From Caldilineales bacterium (GTDB taxonomy: Bacteria; Chloroflexota; Anaerolineae; J102), in contig JAIBAP010000043.1 in assembly GCA_019695115.1 (NCBI GenBank), positions 1 through 50,730 on the forward strand: DNA of 50,730 nucleotides. Reading direction: 5' to 3'. The notes below the pieces were generated by a model that was not told the origin of the DNA, ran no database searches, and saw only the letters and a list, made by a program, of their open reading frames with translations. Below are positions 24,654 through 33,548 of this stretch, one piece after another (position 1 is the stretch's first letter; each line of letters begins with the position of its first letter). A program made the translations under genes and the position numbers.

Positions 24654-26162
24654 ATGAGCGGTGACAATCCCCCATTTTCTCTTCGCGTCGAAAATGTCTC
24701 CAAAGCCTTCCCTGGCGTGCAGGCGTTGGCGAACGTCAGCCTGGAGGTGAACGGCGGGGAGGTGTTGGGGTTGGTGGGCGAGAACGGCGCCGGCAAGTCA
24801 ACGCTGATCCAGATTCTAGCCGGCGCGCTGATGCCCGATAGCGGCAGGGTGCTGATCAATGGCGAAGAGATGGCGTTCAGGCACCCGCGCGAGGCAGAGG
24901 CAGCCGGCGTCAGCCCCGTGTACCAGGAACTGAGCCTGGTGAACAACCTGAGCGTGGCCGAGAATATCTTCGCCGGACGACAACCCACCGGGGCGGCGGG
25001 GTTGATCGATGTGGGGGCGATGAATCAGGCAGCGCAGGGGTTGCTGTCGCCATTTCGGGTCGATTTCAGCCCCGCGACCAAAGTGAGCAATCTCTCCTTG
25101 GGCAATCAGCAATTGGTCGAGATCGTCAAGGCCATGTCGCGCCATGCCCGTCTGCTCATCCTCGACGAGCCGACCTCATCGCTTTCGTTGCAGGAGGCGG
25201 GGCTGTTGTTCGAGCGGCTGTGGCAGCTCAAACAGCAGGGACTGGCGATCATCTTCGTCTCGCACCACCTGGAAGAGGTGTTCGAGATCTGCGACCGCAT
25301 CAGCGTGCTGCGCGATGGCAAGTATGTGGGCACGGTCAAGGCGGCGGAGTCGAGCGAGCACGAGATCGTGAGCATGATGGTGGGTCGCGATATCGGCGAG
25401 TGGCAGCGCCAGGACGAGACGGCGGGGGCGGTGGCGCTGGAAGTGGATGGCCTGACCCGCAAGGGTGTGTTCGAGAATGTCAGCTTTGCCGTGCATGCGG
25501 GCGAGGTGCTGACTTTCTTTGGGCTGGTGGGGGCGGGGCGCAGCGAGGTGGCGCGGGCCATCGTGGGCATGGATGTCGCTACTGGCGGCGCCGTCAAGGT
25601 CAAAGGCAGGCAGATGCGACCCATCCATCCTTCCGATGCCATGAACCTGGGCCTGGCCTATCTTTCGGAGGACCGCAAGCGCGAAGGGTTGTATCTGGAC
25701 AAGACGATCAAAGAAAACTTCCTGGTCACGAATCTGCGGCGGGTGTCGCCGGGCGGCTGGTTGAGTTGGCGGGCGTTGCAAGGGCTGACGGGCAAATACA
25801 CCCGGCTGCTGGATGTGCGCACGCCCAGTCTTGATCAACGGCTGCGGAACTTGTCGGGCGGCAACCAGCAGAAGGTGATGCTGGGCATGTGGCTTGCCAC
25901 TGAGCCGGATGTGCTGATCGTGGATGAGCCGACGCGCGGCATCGATGTGGGCACCAAGCAGGAAATTCACCGGCAACTGCGCCAATTGGCCGCCGAGGGC
26001 AAGGCGGTCATGGCGATTTCATCCGATTTGCCGGAGACGCTGACCATCAGCGACCGCATCGCCGTCATGCGCAAGGGCCGGCTGGTGGGGATCATCCCGC
26101 AGGCCGAGGCCAGCGAAGAACGGATTATGCAGATGGCGGCGGGGGTGATGCGTGACGCGTGA
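24654..26162 (+). CDS. Monosaccharide ABC importer 1, double ATP-binding protein (RbsA/MglA-like)
   Basis: A 502-residue protein with two fused nucleotide-binding domains, as in ribose, galactose and xylose importers. Domain 1 has Walker A GENGAGKSTL (about 43) and Walker B LLILDEPTSSL. Domain 2 has the degenerate Walker A-like GLVGAGRSEVARA, the signature LSGGNQQKVMLG and Walker B VLIVDEPTRGIDVG, the typical family asymmetry. AAGGAG lies upstream of the ATG. It energises uptake with the permease at 26339 and the binding protein at 27738. The TGA stop falls inside a heptamer repeat unit. Confidence 0.92.
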   Translation: MSGDNPPFSLRVENVSKAFPGVQALANVSLEVNGGEVLGLVGENGAGKSTLIQILAGALMPDSGRVLINGEEMAFRHPREAEAAGVSPVYQELSLVNNLSVAENIFAGRQPTGAAGLIDVGAMNQAAQGLLSPFRVDFSPATKVSNLSLGNQQLVEIVKAMSRHARLLILDEPTSSLSLQEAGLLFERLWQLKQQGLAIIFVSHHLEEVFEICDRISVLRDGKYVGTVKAAESSEHEIVSMMVGRDIGEWQRQDETAGAVALEVDGLTRKGVFENVSFAVHAGEVLTFFGLVGAGRSEVARAIVGMDVATGGAVKVKGRQMRPIHPSDAMNLGLAYLSEDRKREGLYLDKTIKENFLVTNLRRVSPGGWLSWRALQGLTGKYTRLLDVRTPSLDQRLRNLSGGNQQKVMLGMWLATEPDVLIVDEPTRGIDVGTKQEIHRQLRQLAAEGKAVMAISSDLPETLTISDRIAVMRKGRLVGIIPQAEASEERIMQMAAGVMRDA

Positions 26163-26338
26163 TGCGTGATGAGTGATGCCGGATGGAAGGAGGTTGTGGC
26201 AATTGTCAGGATTGGTTGATGGCGAACGGATTCATCACGAATAGCACGAATGGACAAATGACACGAATTTTTGCTACGAAATACGCAATACGCCCCAAAA
26301 CGAACTAAACTTTTCCGAATAAACATGGAGAGCAAGAC
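26149..26338 (+). repeat. Gap after sugar ATPase 1: heptamers (TGCGTGA family) and CACGAAT-type repeats
   Basis: Four 7-bp units (26149-26176: TGCGTGA, CGCGTGA, TGCGTGA, TGAGTGA), with the ATPase stop (26160-26162) inside unit 2. Further on, several CACGAAT copies (26235-26270) recur, a family also found at 46860-46890, and a short TACGAAA/TACGCAA run ends at about 26293. A ribosome-binding site GGAGAG precedes the ATG at 26339. Confidence 0.7.
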
Positions 26339-27325
26339 ATGACGACATCCGAAACCACCATACAGGCATCGACCAGACCATCGTTCGGGCGGCGTCTGGT
26401 CGAGCAGCGCGAGATCAGCATTTTTTTGGTTGTGCTTTTCGGGGCAATCCTGCTGTCGCTGCTGTCGAAGAACTTCCTGAACCCGGCCAATCTGAGGGCG
26501 CTCGTGCTGGGGCTTTCGTTCGACGCCATCGTGGCCGTGGGTATGACGGTGCTGATGGTATCGGGCGGCTTCGATCTCTCGGTTGGCTCTGTGCTGGCTC
26601 TGGCGGGGGCAGTGGCGGGCTACGGCATCGTGCTGCTCAAGCTGCCTGTGCCAGTGGGCATCGCTGCCGGGCTGTTGACGGGGGTGCTGGTCGGGTTGAT
26701 CAACGGTCTGCTCGTCTCCAAAGTGCGCGTGAATCCCCTTATCGCCACCCTGGGCATGATGCAGATCGCCCGCGGGGCCGTGTTCTTGCTGACGGCCGGC
26801 CTCGGCATCCCCAACCTGCCCGATTCGTTCAACAAGATGGCGCAGGGCAAGGCGCTGGGGTTCCAGTATCCGGTGTACATCATGCTGGTCATCGTCATCG
26901 TCGGCGACCTGCTGCTGCGGCGGTCGCGCTTTTTCCGCCAGAGCTATTTCGTGGGCGGGAACGAGCGCAGCGCCCGGCTGTCGGGCATCCGCGTGGGCCA
27001 GGTGCAGATCACCAACTACATCATCACCGGCTTGATGGCGGCGGTGGCGGGCCTGCTGCTGACGGCGCGCATGGGCACGGCCTCGGTGTCGGCGGGTCTG
27101 GGGGTCGAGCTGCGGGTGGTGTCGGCGGTCGTCATCGGTGGGGCCAGCCTGGCCGGCGGCGAAGGCACTGTGATCGGTTCGATCTTTGGCGTGGCCCTGA
27201 TGGCTCTTATCAACAATGGTCTCAATCTGCTGGGCGTCAACCCCTATTGGCAAAACATCGTCATCGGCGCCGTGCTGGTGATCGCTGTCGCCGCCGATGC
27301 GCTCAGCCGTCGTAATCGGGCATGA
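26339..27325 (+). CDS. Monosaccharide ABC importer 1, permease (RbsC-like)
   Basis: A 328-residue membrane protein of the BPD-transp-2 family with about nine or ten hydrophobic helices. Typical family motifs are GGFDLSVGSVLALAGA, RVNPLIATLGMM and NNGLNLLGVNPYWQNIVIGAVLVIAV near the C-terminus. It forms the transmembrane pore with the RbsA-like ATPase. The substrate is probably a pentose or related monosaccharide; the sequence does not tell which. It is separated from its binding protein by a 412-bp repeat-filled gap. Confidence 0.92.
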   Translation: MTTSETTIQASTRPSFGRRLVEQREISIFLVVLFGAILLSLLSKNFLNPANLRALVLGLSFDAIVAVGMTVLMVSGGFDLSVGSVLALAGAVAGYGIVLLKLPVPVGIAAGLLTGVLVGLINGLLVSKVRVNPLIATLGMMQIARGAVFLLTAGLGIPNLPDSFNKMAQGKALGFQYPVYIMLVIVIVGDLLLRRSRFFRQSYFVGGNERSARLSGIRVGQVQITNYIITGLMAAVAGLLLTARMGTASVSAGLGVELRVVSAVVIGGASLAGGEGTVIGSIFGVALMALINNGLNLLGVNPYWQNIVIGAVLVIAVAADALSRRNRA

Positions 27326-27737
27326 AAGTCGCAAGTGGCAAGTGGCAAGTCGCAGGTCGCAAGTGGCAAGTGGCAGGTCGCAAGTGGCAAGTGGCAGGTC
27401 GCAAGTGGCAGGTCGCAAGTGGCAAGTCGCAAGTCGCAAGTCGCAAGTCGCAAGTCGCAAGTGGCAAGTCGCAAGTCGCAAGTCGCAAGTCGCAAGTCGC
27501 AAGTGGCAGGTCGCAAGTGGCAGGTCGCAAGTGGCAGGTCGCAAGTGGCAAGTGGCAGGTCGCAAGTGGCAAGTGGCAGGTCGCAAGTCGCAAGTCGCAG
27601 GTCGCAAGTCGCAAGTCGCAAGTGGCAAGCTTGTCCTGAGTGCAACGAAGGATTGCAAGTCAAGAACGACCTGCCACCCGCCACCTGCCACCTGCATCCT
27701 TTTTTCTCTCACTCGTTTCCCATCAGGAGGAACCAAG
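27326..27737 (+). repeat. 412-bp gap: 42-unit heptamer array (GCAAGTG/GCAAGTC/GCAGGTC), 26-bp core, inverted heptamers
   Basis: Positions 27331-27624 are 42 perfect-phase 7-bp units with only a few variants (GCAAGTG, GCAAGTC, GCAGGTC). Then come the 26-bp core (27628-27653) and four reverse-complement units (27670-27697, CCTGCCA type), so the gap can fold back on itself. Because 7 is not a multiple of 3 and the units lack stops, frames across the array stay open and generate spurious ORFs. AGGAGG (27726-27730 region) sets the start of the next gene at 27738. Confidence 0.93.
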
Positions 27738-29786
27738 ATGTCCAAACGAACGCTTTTTTCGATGCTGTTGATCGGTCTGCTCGCGGTTGTATTGGCCGCG
27801 TGCGCCCAGCAACCAACCACTGCTCCGGCCGAGCAACCCACCCAGGCCCCAGCCGAAGAAGCCACCCAGTCGCCGGCGGCAGAGGCCACCCAGGCACCGG
27901 CGGCAGAAGCAACCCAGGCGCCAGCGGAAGAAGCAACGGCCGCCCCCACCGCTGAAAAGCCGTCCGGCGAGAAACAGACCTATTACGAGGTCAACGCCCT
28001 GATCAACCTGCCCTACTTCATCGATCATCAGGTCGGTCTGTACTATGCCGGCAAGGTGTTCGATGTCAACGCGCCGCATGTTGGCCCGGTGGACTATGAC
28101 ATGACCGCCATGGTCAACACCATGGAGCAGGCCATCGCCACCAACCCGCAGGGCATCAACATCGTTGGCTTCGACCCGGCCCTCAAGCCCTCGATCGACG
28201 CCGCCGTCGATGCCGGCATCCCCGTCGTCACCCTCGACGCCGAGGTCTACGGCTCCAAGCGCCTCACCTTCCTGGGCACCGGCAACTATAATGCCGGGCG
28301 CGTGGGCGGCAAGCTGCTGGCCGAAGCCATCGGCGGCAAGGGCAAGGTGGCGTTGCTGACCAAGGTCGGGCAAAGCAATCTGGAAGAGCGTATCCAGGGC
28401 TACAAGGACGAATTCGCCGAGAACTATCCCGACATCGAGTTGGTGCAGATCATCGATGATCAGTCCAATTCAGCCGTTGCCGCGGACAGCCTCAAAGCGG
28501 TGCTCCAGCGCGAACCTGATCTGGCCGGCGTGGGCTGTGTGGAGGCCGCTGGCGGCGTCGGCGCGGCCACGGCTGCCAATGAGCTGGGTCTGAAGGGCAA
28601 GCTGGTGATCGTCTCGATGGACCGCGATGATGGCACCCTCAAGTTCATCGAAGATGGCACCATCCATGCTTCGGTGGCGCAGCAAAGCTCGTTGATGACC
28701 TTCATCGGCACCATGCTGATGTACGGCCTGCACAACAACCCCGTGCCCATCGTGGCCGATAACGAAACCGCGGGCGTCGTCCCCATGCCCGAAAGCGTGG
28801 ACACCGGCGTAGTGGTGATCAACGCCGACAACGCCAAGTACTTCTACCATGCCCAGGACCCCTACGACTTCAGCCAGATGGAAGTGACCCCGCCCGCCCC
28901 GGACGAGACCTATGTCGAGGTGCTGGCGCTGATCAACCTGCCTTACTTCATCGACCATCGCCTGGGCCTGGAGTTTGCCGGCAAGGAACTGGGCGTCAAG
29001 ACCAAGTTCGTCGGGCCGGTGGACTATGACATGACGGCCATGATCAACACCCTCGAGCAGACCATTGCCGAGAAGCCCGCGGGCATCCTCGTGGTCGGCT
29101 TCGACCCGGCCCTCAAACCCTCGATCGACGCCGCCATCGACGCCGGCATCCCGGTCGTCACCCTTGACGCCGAAGTCTACGGCTCCAAGCGCCTGACCTT
29201 CCTGGGCACCGGCAACTACAACGCCGGTCGCGTGGGCGGCAAGTTGCTGGCCGAAGCTATTGGCGGCAAAGGCAAGGTTGCCATCTTGACTAAGGTCGGG
29301 CAGAGCAACCTGGAAGAACGCATCCAGGGCTACAAGGATGAATTGGCCGAGAACTACCCCGCTGTCGAGTTGGTGCAGATCATCGACGACCAGTCTAATT
29401 CGGCCATTGCCGCCGACAGCCTCAAGGCCCTATTGCAGCGCGAGCCAGATTTGGCCGGTGTGGGCTGTGTGGAAGCGGCCGGCGGCGTCGGCGCAGCCAC
29501 GGCTTCGAATGAGTTGGGTCTGAAAGGCAAGCTGAAGATCATCTCCATGGACCGCGATGATGGCACCCTCAAGTTCATCGAAGACGGCACCATCGTGGCC
29601 TCGGTGGCGCAGAAGACGGCCCTGATGTCGTACCTGGGCACCAAGCTGATGTACTACCTCAACCATGCGCCTGTGCCCGTCGTGCCCGACAACAAGGCCG
29701 CCGGCATCGTCCCCATGCCCGAATCGGTGGACACCGGCACGATCGTGATCAACAAGGACAACGCCAAGTTCTTCTATCATCAGTAA
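27738..29786 (+). CDS. Sugar-binding lipoprotein 1 with two tandem periplasmic-binding domains
   Basis: A 682-residue substrate-binding protein (RbsB/RhaS-like, Peripla_BP_4 fold). The signal peptide ends in the lipobox LAAC, followed by a linker of 8-residue Thr-Gln-Ala-Pro repeats (about 25-75). Ligand-binding domain 1 (about 80-370) and domain 2 (about 390-682) both contain LINLPYFIDH, VGPVDYDMTAM, GFDPALKPSIDAA and LTFLGTGNYNAGRVGG. The domains are clearly related but have diverged at many positions. Most family members have one domain of about 300 residues. The RBS AGGAGG fixes the start; an in-frame extension through the repeat array is rejected. Confidence 0.9.
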   Translation: MSKRTLFSMLLIGLLAVVLAACAQQPTTAPAEQPTQAPAEEATQSPAAEATQAPAAEATQAPAEEATAAPTAEKPSGEKQTYYEVNALINLPYFIDHQVGLYYAGKVFDVNAPHVGPVDYDMTAMVNTMEQAIATNPQGINIVGFDPALKPSIDAAVDAGIPVVTLDAEVYGSKRLTFLGTGNYNAGRVGGKLLAEAIGGKGKVALLTKVGQSNLEERIQGYKDEFAENYPDIELVQIIDDQSNSAVAADSLKAVLQREPDLAGVGCVEAAGGVGAATAANELGLKGKLVIVSMDRDDGTLKFIEDGTIHASVAQQSSLMTFIGTMLMYGLHNNPVPIVADNETAGVVPMPESVDTGVVVINADNAKYFYHAQDPYDFSQMEVTPPAPDETYVEVLALINLPYFIDHRLGLEFAGKELGVKTKFVGPVDYDMTAMINTLEQTIAEKPAGILVVGFDPALKPSIDAAIDAGIPVVTLDAEVYGSKRLTFLGTGNYNAGRVGGKLLAEAIGGKGKVAILTKVGQSNLEERIQGYKDELAENYPAVELVQIIDDQSNSAIAADSLKALLQREPDLAGVGCVEAAGGVGAATASNELGLKGKLKIISMDRDDGTLKFIEDGTIVASVAQKTALMSYLGTKLMYYLNHAPVPVVPDNKAAGIVPMPESVDTGTIVINKDNAKFFYHQ

Positions 29787-29814
29787 ACCTACCATCCGTC
29801 AACCATTCACCACC

Positions 29815-29844
29815 GGCTGGGGCGAGATCACCCTTGCCCCAGCC
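29815..29844 (+). terminator. Hairpin after binding protein 1
   Basis: GGCTGGGGC (29815-29823) pairs perfectly with GCCCCAGCC (29836-29844) around a 12-nt loop, with no T-run. It lies between the two binding-protein genes and may stabilise the upstream mRNA or attenuate readthrough. Confidence 0.45.
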
Positions 29845-29865
29845 CACTCCCGTAGGAGAGAGACC

Positions 29866-31869
29866 ATGAGAAACCCATTGACCATCCTGATCATCGCCTT
29901 ACTCTTGGTGAGCGTCCTGCTGGGCGCTTGTACTCCCACCCCAGCGCCCACCCAAGCGCCTGCAGCCGGCCAAGAACAGCCGACAGCCGCGCCGGCGGCC
30001 GGCAAGCCGCTGTTCGTGGCGATCAACAAGAGCGCCGACCAGCAGTATTTCATCGACTTGCAGAACTCGTTCGTCGAGACGGCGACCGGTCTGGGCGCGG
30101 ACGCCAAGAAGTTCGACGCCAAGCTCGACCCCAACCTGGGCGTAAGCCTGGTCAACGACGCCATCTCGGCGGGGGCCAAGGGCATTGCCATCACCGTGCC
30201 CGACCAAACCATCGGCCCGGCCATCGCCAAGGCGGCCAAGGATGCGGGCGTCGTGCTCATCGCCACCGACGATAGCATCAAGGATGAGGCTGGCAACCCT
30301 GTGCCCTTCGTCGGCTTCGACGGCAAGGACATGGGCAAGAAGGTAGGCGAGGCTGCGGCCAAGCTCCTGACCGATTCCGGTTGGCTCCAGGATGCGGCCA
30401 AGAAGGTCGGCGTGCTCTCGGTCGAAGTGCAGACACTCTCGGTCTGCAACGACCGCACCGACAACGAGAAGGCGGCCATCATCGCCGCCGGTGTGCCCGA
30501 AGCCCAGGTCTTGCCCGTGCCCTACACCGGCGAGACGCTCTCGGCCCAGGATGCCGCCGGCCCCATCATCACCGCCAACCCCGACATCACCAACTGGATC
30601 GTGTTCGGCTGCAACGATGAAGGCGTGCTCGGCGCCTCCAACGCCCTGGCCACAGCCGGCGCCAAGTCCGATGACATCATCGCCGTCGGCCTGGGCTCAT
30701 ACGAAGCCTGCAAGCCCTGGGCGGCAGGCCAGCCGACTGCCTTCAAGGCCGGCCTCTTCATCTCCGGCCTCGACGTAGGCAAGACAGCCGCCACCGTCCT
30801 CTTTGATGCCGTGGTGAACGGCAAGGCCCCGGCGCCCGCCTCCTACGCCCCCACCTCCATCGTCGATCCCACCAACTACAAGGACATCTTCGACCCCGTT
30901 TCCCTGGCCAACTGCACCAGTGGCGCTGCCCCGGCTGCGGCGGCCGGCAAGCCGCTGTTCGTGGCGATCAACAAGAGCGCCGACCAGCAGTATTTCATCG
31001 ACTTGCAGAACTCGTTCGTCGAGACGGCGACCGGTCTGGGCGCGGACGCCAAGAAGTTCGACGCCAAGCTCGACCCCAACCTGGGCGTAAGCCTGGTCAA
31101 CGACGCCATCTCGGCGGGGGCCAAGGGCATTGCCATCACCGTGCCCGACCAAACCATCGGCCCGGCCATCGCCAAGGCGGCCAAGGATGCGGGCGTCGTG
31201 CTCATCGCCACCGACGATAGCATCAAGGATGAGGCTGGCAACCCTGTGCCCTTCGTCGGCTTCGACGGCAAGGACATGGGCAAGAAGGTAGGCGAGGCTG
31301 CGGCCAAGCTCCTGACCGATTCCGGTTGGCTCCAGGATGCGGCCAAGAAGGTCGGCGTGCTCTCGGTCGAAGTGCAGACACTCTCGGTCTGCAACGACCG
31401 CACCGACAACGAGAAGGCGGCCATCATCGCCGCCGGTGTGCCCGAAGCCCAGGTCTTGCCCGTGCCCTACACCGGCGAGACGCTCTCGGCCCAGGATGCC
31501 GCCGGCCCCATCATCACCGCCAACCCCGACATCACCAACTGGATCGTGTTCGGCTGCAACGATGAAGGCGTGCTCGGCGCCTCCAACGCCCTGGCCACAG
31601 CCGGCGCCAAGTCCGATGACATCATCGCCGTCGGCCTGGGCTCATACGAAGCCTGCAAGCCCTGGGCGGCAGGCCAGCCGACTGCCTTCAAGGCCGGCCT
31701 CTTCATCTCCGGCCTCGACGTAGGCAAGACAGCCGCCACCGTCCTCTTTGATGCCGTAGTGAACGGCAAAGCCCCGGCGCCCGCCTCCTACGCCCCCACC
31801 TCCATCGTCGATCCTACCAACTACAAGGACATCTTCGACCCCGTTTCCCTGGCCAACTGCTCTAAGTAG
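29866..31869 (+). CDS. Sugar-binding lipoprotein 2 (AraF-like) with two nearly identical tandem domains
   Basis: A 667-residue binding protein. A signal peptide with lipobox LLGAC and a short Pro/Ala linker precede two copies of a 315-residue ligand-binding domain, each beginning GKPLFVAINKSADQQYFIDL and ending DPVSLANC. The domain resembles the L-arabinose-binding protein AraF (for example GWLQDAAKKVGVLSVEVQTL and NWIVFGCNDEGVLGASNAL). The repeats are identical in protein sequence. GGAGAG precedes the ATG. It should deliver sugar to the ATPase and permease that follow. Either two ligand sites per polypeptide are functional or the duplication is recent and unstable. Confidence 0.92.
   Translation: MRNPLTILIIALLLVSVLLGACTPTPAPTQAPAAGQEQPTAAPAAGKPLFVAINKSADQQYFIDLQNSFVETATGLGADAKKFDAKLDPNLGVSLVNDAISAGAKGIAITVPDQTIGPAIAKAAKDAGVVLIATDDSIKDEAGNPVPFVGFDGKDMGKKVGEAAAKLLTDSGWLQDAAKKVGVLSVEVQTLSVCNDRTDNEKAAIIAAGVPEAQVLPVPYTGETLSAQDAAGPIITANPDITNWIVFGCNDEGVLGASNALATAGAKSDDIIAVGLGSYEACKPWAAGQPTAFKAGLFISGLDVGKTAATVLFDAVVNGKAPAPASYAPTSIVDPTNYKDIFDPVSLANCTSGAAPAAAAGKPLFVAINKSADQQYFIDLQNSFVETATGLGADAKKFDAKLDPNLGVSLVNDAISAGAKGIAITVPDQTIGPAIAKAAKDAGVVLIATDDSIKDEAGNPVPFVGFDGKDMGKKVGEAAAKLLTDSGWLQDAAKKVGVLSVEVQTLSVCNDRTDNEKAAIIAAGVPEAQVLPVPYTGETLSAQDAAGPIITANPDITNWIVFGCNDEGVLGASNALATAGAKSDDIIAVGLGSYEACKPWAAGQPTAFKAGLFISGLDVGKTAATVLFDAVVNGKAPAPASYAPTSIVDPTNYKDIFDPVSLANCSK
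29996..31860 (+). repeat. 945-bp tandem duplication inside binding protein 2
   Basis: The unit 29996-30915 recurs 945 bp later. I found three differences: G30813/A31758, G30825/A31770 and C30870/T31815. All are synonymous and lie within the last about 100 bp of the unit. The rest appears identical, including the shadow reading frames. Confidence 0.93.
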
Positions 31870-31883
31870 CTCCTGACCACGCT

Positions 31884-31914
31884 CTCCGGGGGGCGGGCGC
31901 TCCGCCCCCCGGAG
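31884..31914 (+). terminator. Strong hairpin between binding protein 2 and its ATPase gene
   Basis: A perfect 13-bp stem (31884-31896 with 31902-31914, loop GCGCT) is almost entirely G-C. It is followed by CATACCC, not a T-run. This is typical of an intercistronic structure that protects the binding-protein mRNA and lowers downstream expression. Confidence 0.6.
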
Positions 31915-31946
31915 CATACCCTCACCCTGACTGCGTTCTGACTATC

Positions 31947-33548
31947 ATGACAACCGTTTCCTCGGCTGAGACCACAGCGCCGCCGGTCAACCCGGCCGGA
32001 ACGCTGGAAATCCGTGATGTCAGCAAAGCCTTCCCCAATGTCCAGGCGCTGACCAACATTTCGCTTGACATCCGGCCAGGCGAAATCCTTGCCTTCATGG
32101 GCGAAAACGGAGCAGGAAAATCCACCTTACTGAAAATCATCAACGGCGACTATCAGCTGGATAGTGGCACGTTGACGCTGAATGGGCAGCGACTGACGTT
32201 TGCGAACCCAAACGACGCCCACAAGGCCGGCATCCGCGTGATCTACCAGGAGCCGGAGATCATCCCCGGCGTCGGCGTGGCCGAGAACATCTGGGTGGGC
32301 GAGTTGCCAAAGCGGATGGGTCTGATCGACCGTCGCCAGCTCAACGAACAGGTGCGGCGCAGCCTGATCGAATACGGTTTTCAGGATGTGCTGCCGATGC
32401 ATCTGTTGGGTGACGAGCTTTCTTCGGCGCAAAGACAGATCGTCGAGATTATGAGGGCGCTCAAGTCGGGGGTGCGGGTGCTGGCCCTCGACGAACCTAC
32501 GTCTTCGCTGACCGATGAGGAGGTCGACCGTCTCTTCACGCTGGTGCGCCGCCTGCGCGATGAAGGGGTTGCCATCATCTACGTTTCCCATCGCATCAAA
32601 GAGATTCTGCAGCTTTGCGACCGCGTGGCCATCCTGCGGGATGGCAAGCTGGTGGCGGTCAGGCCGGCGGTGGAGTTGACCGAGGGCGAGATCGTGCGTC
32701 TGATGGTGGGGCGCGAACTATCCGACATCTTCAGCCGCACCGCCAGTCTGACGAGGGGCGCCGAGGTGCTGCGAGTCGAACACCTTAGCAGCAACTGGCA
32801 TCGCGACATCAGTTTTCATGTCAACCGGGGCGAGGTGGTGGGGTTTGCCGGTTTGGTGGGCGCCGGACGGACAGAATTGGCCAAAGTGATCTTCGGCGAG
32901 TTCCCAAAATCCAGCGGCCGCGTCGTACTGGATGGCAAAGAGACAACGATCCGCCAACCTGACGATGCCATCGCCAAAGGGATCGGTTTTGCACCCGAAG
33001 ATCGCAAACGCGAGGGCCTGATCCTGATCCGCAGCGTGCTGGAGAATGCCTCGCTGGCAATTCTGCGACAGATCAGCCGTTTCCATTTCGTGCGCCGTGG
33101 GTTTGAACGCTCCATCGCCGCCGGTTATGTCGAAAAACTGCGCGTTCGCACCCCATCGCTGGAACAAGAGGTCGGCAAACTCTCCGGCGGCAACCAGCAA
33201 AAGGTGGTGTTAGCGCGCTGGTTGGCAGCGAAACCAAAGGTGTTGATCTTGGATGAGCCGACGCGCGGGATCGACGTTGGCGCTAAAGCCGAGATCTATC
33301 GGTTGATCGACGATCTTGCCCATCAGGGACTGGGGATCATGTTCATCAGTTCCGAGCTGCCAGAGATCCTCGGCCTTTCGGACCGTATTTATGTCATGCA
33401 GAACGGTCGCATCACCGGCGAACTGGCTGCCAAGGAGGCAACCGAAGAAACAATCCTCGGCATGGCCATGGCTGAAAATCTGTTGGAGGGCGTAAGCGTC
33501 ACTGCGCCCGCATCTACCGCCGTATTACAGGAGAAAACCTCACAATGA
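31947..33548 (+). CDS. Monosaccharide ABC importer 2, double ATP-binding protein (AraG-like)
   Basis: A 533-residue fused double nucleotide-binding protein. Domain 1 has Walker A GENGAGKSTLLK, and Walker B is in VLALDEPTSSLTDEE. Domain 2 has GLVGAGRTELAKVIFG, LSGGNQQKVVLARWLAAKPKVLILDEPTRGIDVG. The Q-loop and ABC signature of domain 1 (SSAQRQIVEIMRAL) are degenerate, as usual in this family. It overlaps the permease gene by 4 bp (ATGA). Together with the AraF-like protein and the permease it forms a complete importer. Confidence 0.93.
   Translation: MTTVSSAETTAPPVNPAGTLEIRDVSKAFPNVQALTNISLDIRPGEILAFMGENGAGKSTLLKIINGDYQLDSGTLTLNGQRLTFANPNDAHKAGIRVIYQEPEIIPGVGVAENIWVGELPKRMGLIDRRQLNEQVRRSLIEYGFQDVLPMHLLGDELSSAQRQIVEIMRALKSGVRVLALDEPTSSLTDEEVDRLFTLVRRLRDEGVAIIYVSHRIKEILQLCDRVAILRDGKLVAVRPAVELTEGEIVRLMVGRELSDIFSRTASLTRGAEVLRVEHLSSNWHRDISFHVNRGEVVGFAGLVGAGRTELAKVIFGEFPKSSGRVVLDGKETTIRQPDDAIAKGIGFAPEDRKREGLILIRSVLENASLAILRQISRFHFVRRGFERSIAAGYVEKLRVRTPSLEQEVGKLSGGNQQKVVLARWLAAKPKVLILDEPTRGIDVGAKAEIYRLIDDLAHQGLGIMFISSELPEILGLSDRIYVMQNGRITGELAAKEATEETILGMAMAENLLEGVSVTAPASTAVLQEKTSQ

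Noticed and set aside
27331-27624. Possible CRISPR array
   Set aside because: The unit is 7 bp with no unique spacers, and no cas genes are present; it is a simple tandem array.
27297-27737. N-terminal extension of binding protein 1 through the heptamer array
   Set aside because: AGGAGG and a classic lipoprotein signal peptide define the start at 27738; the extension is translated repeat only.
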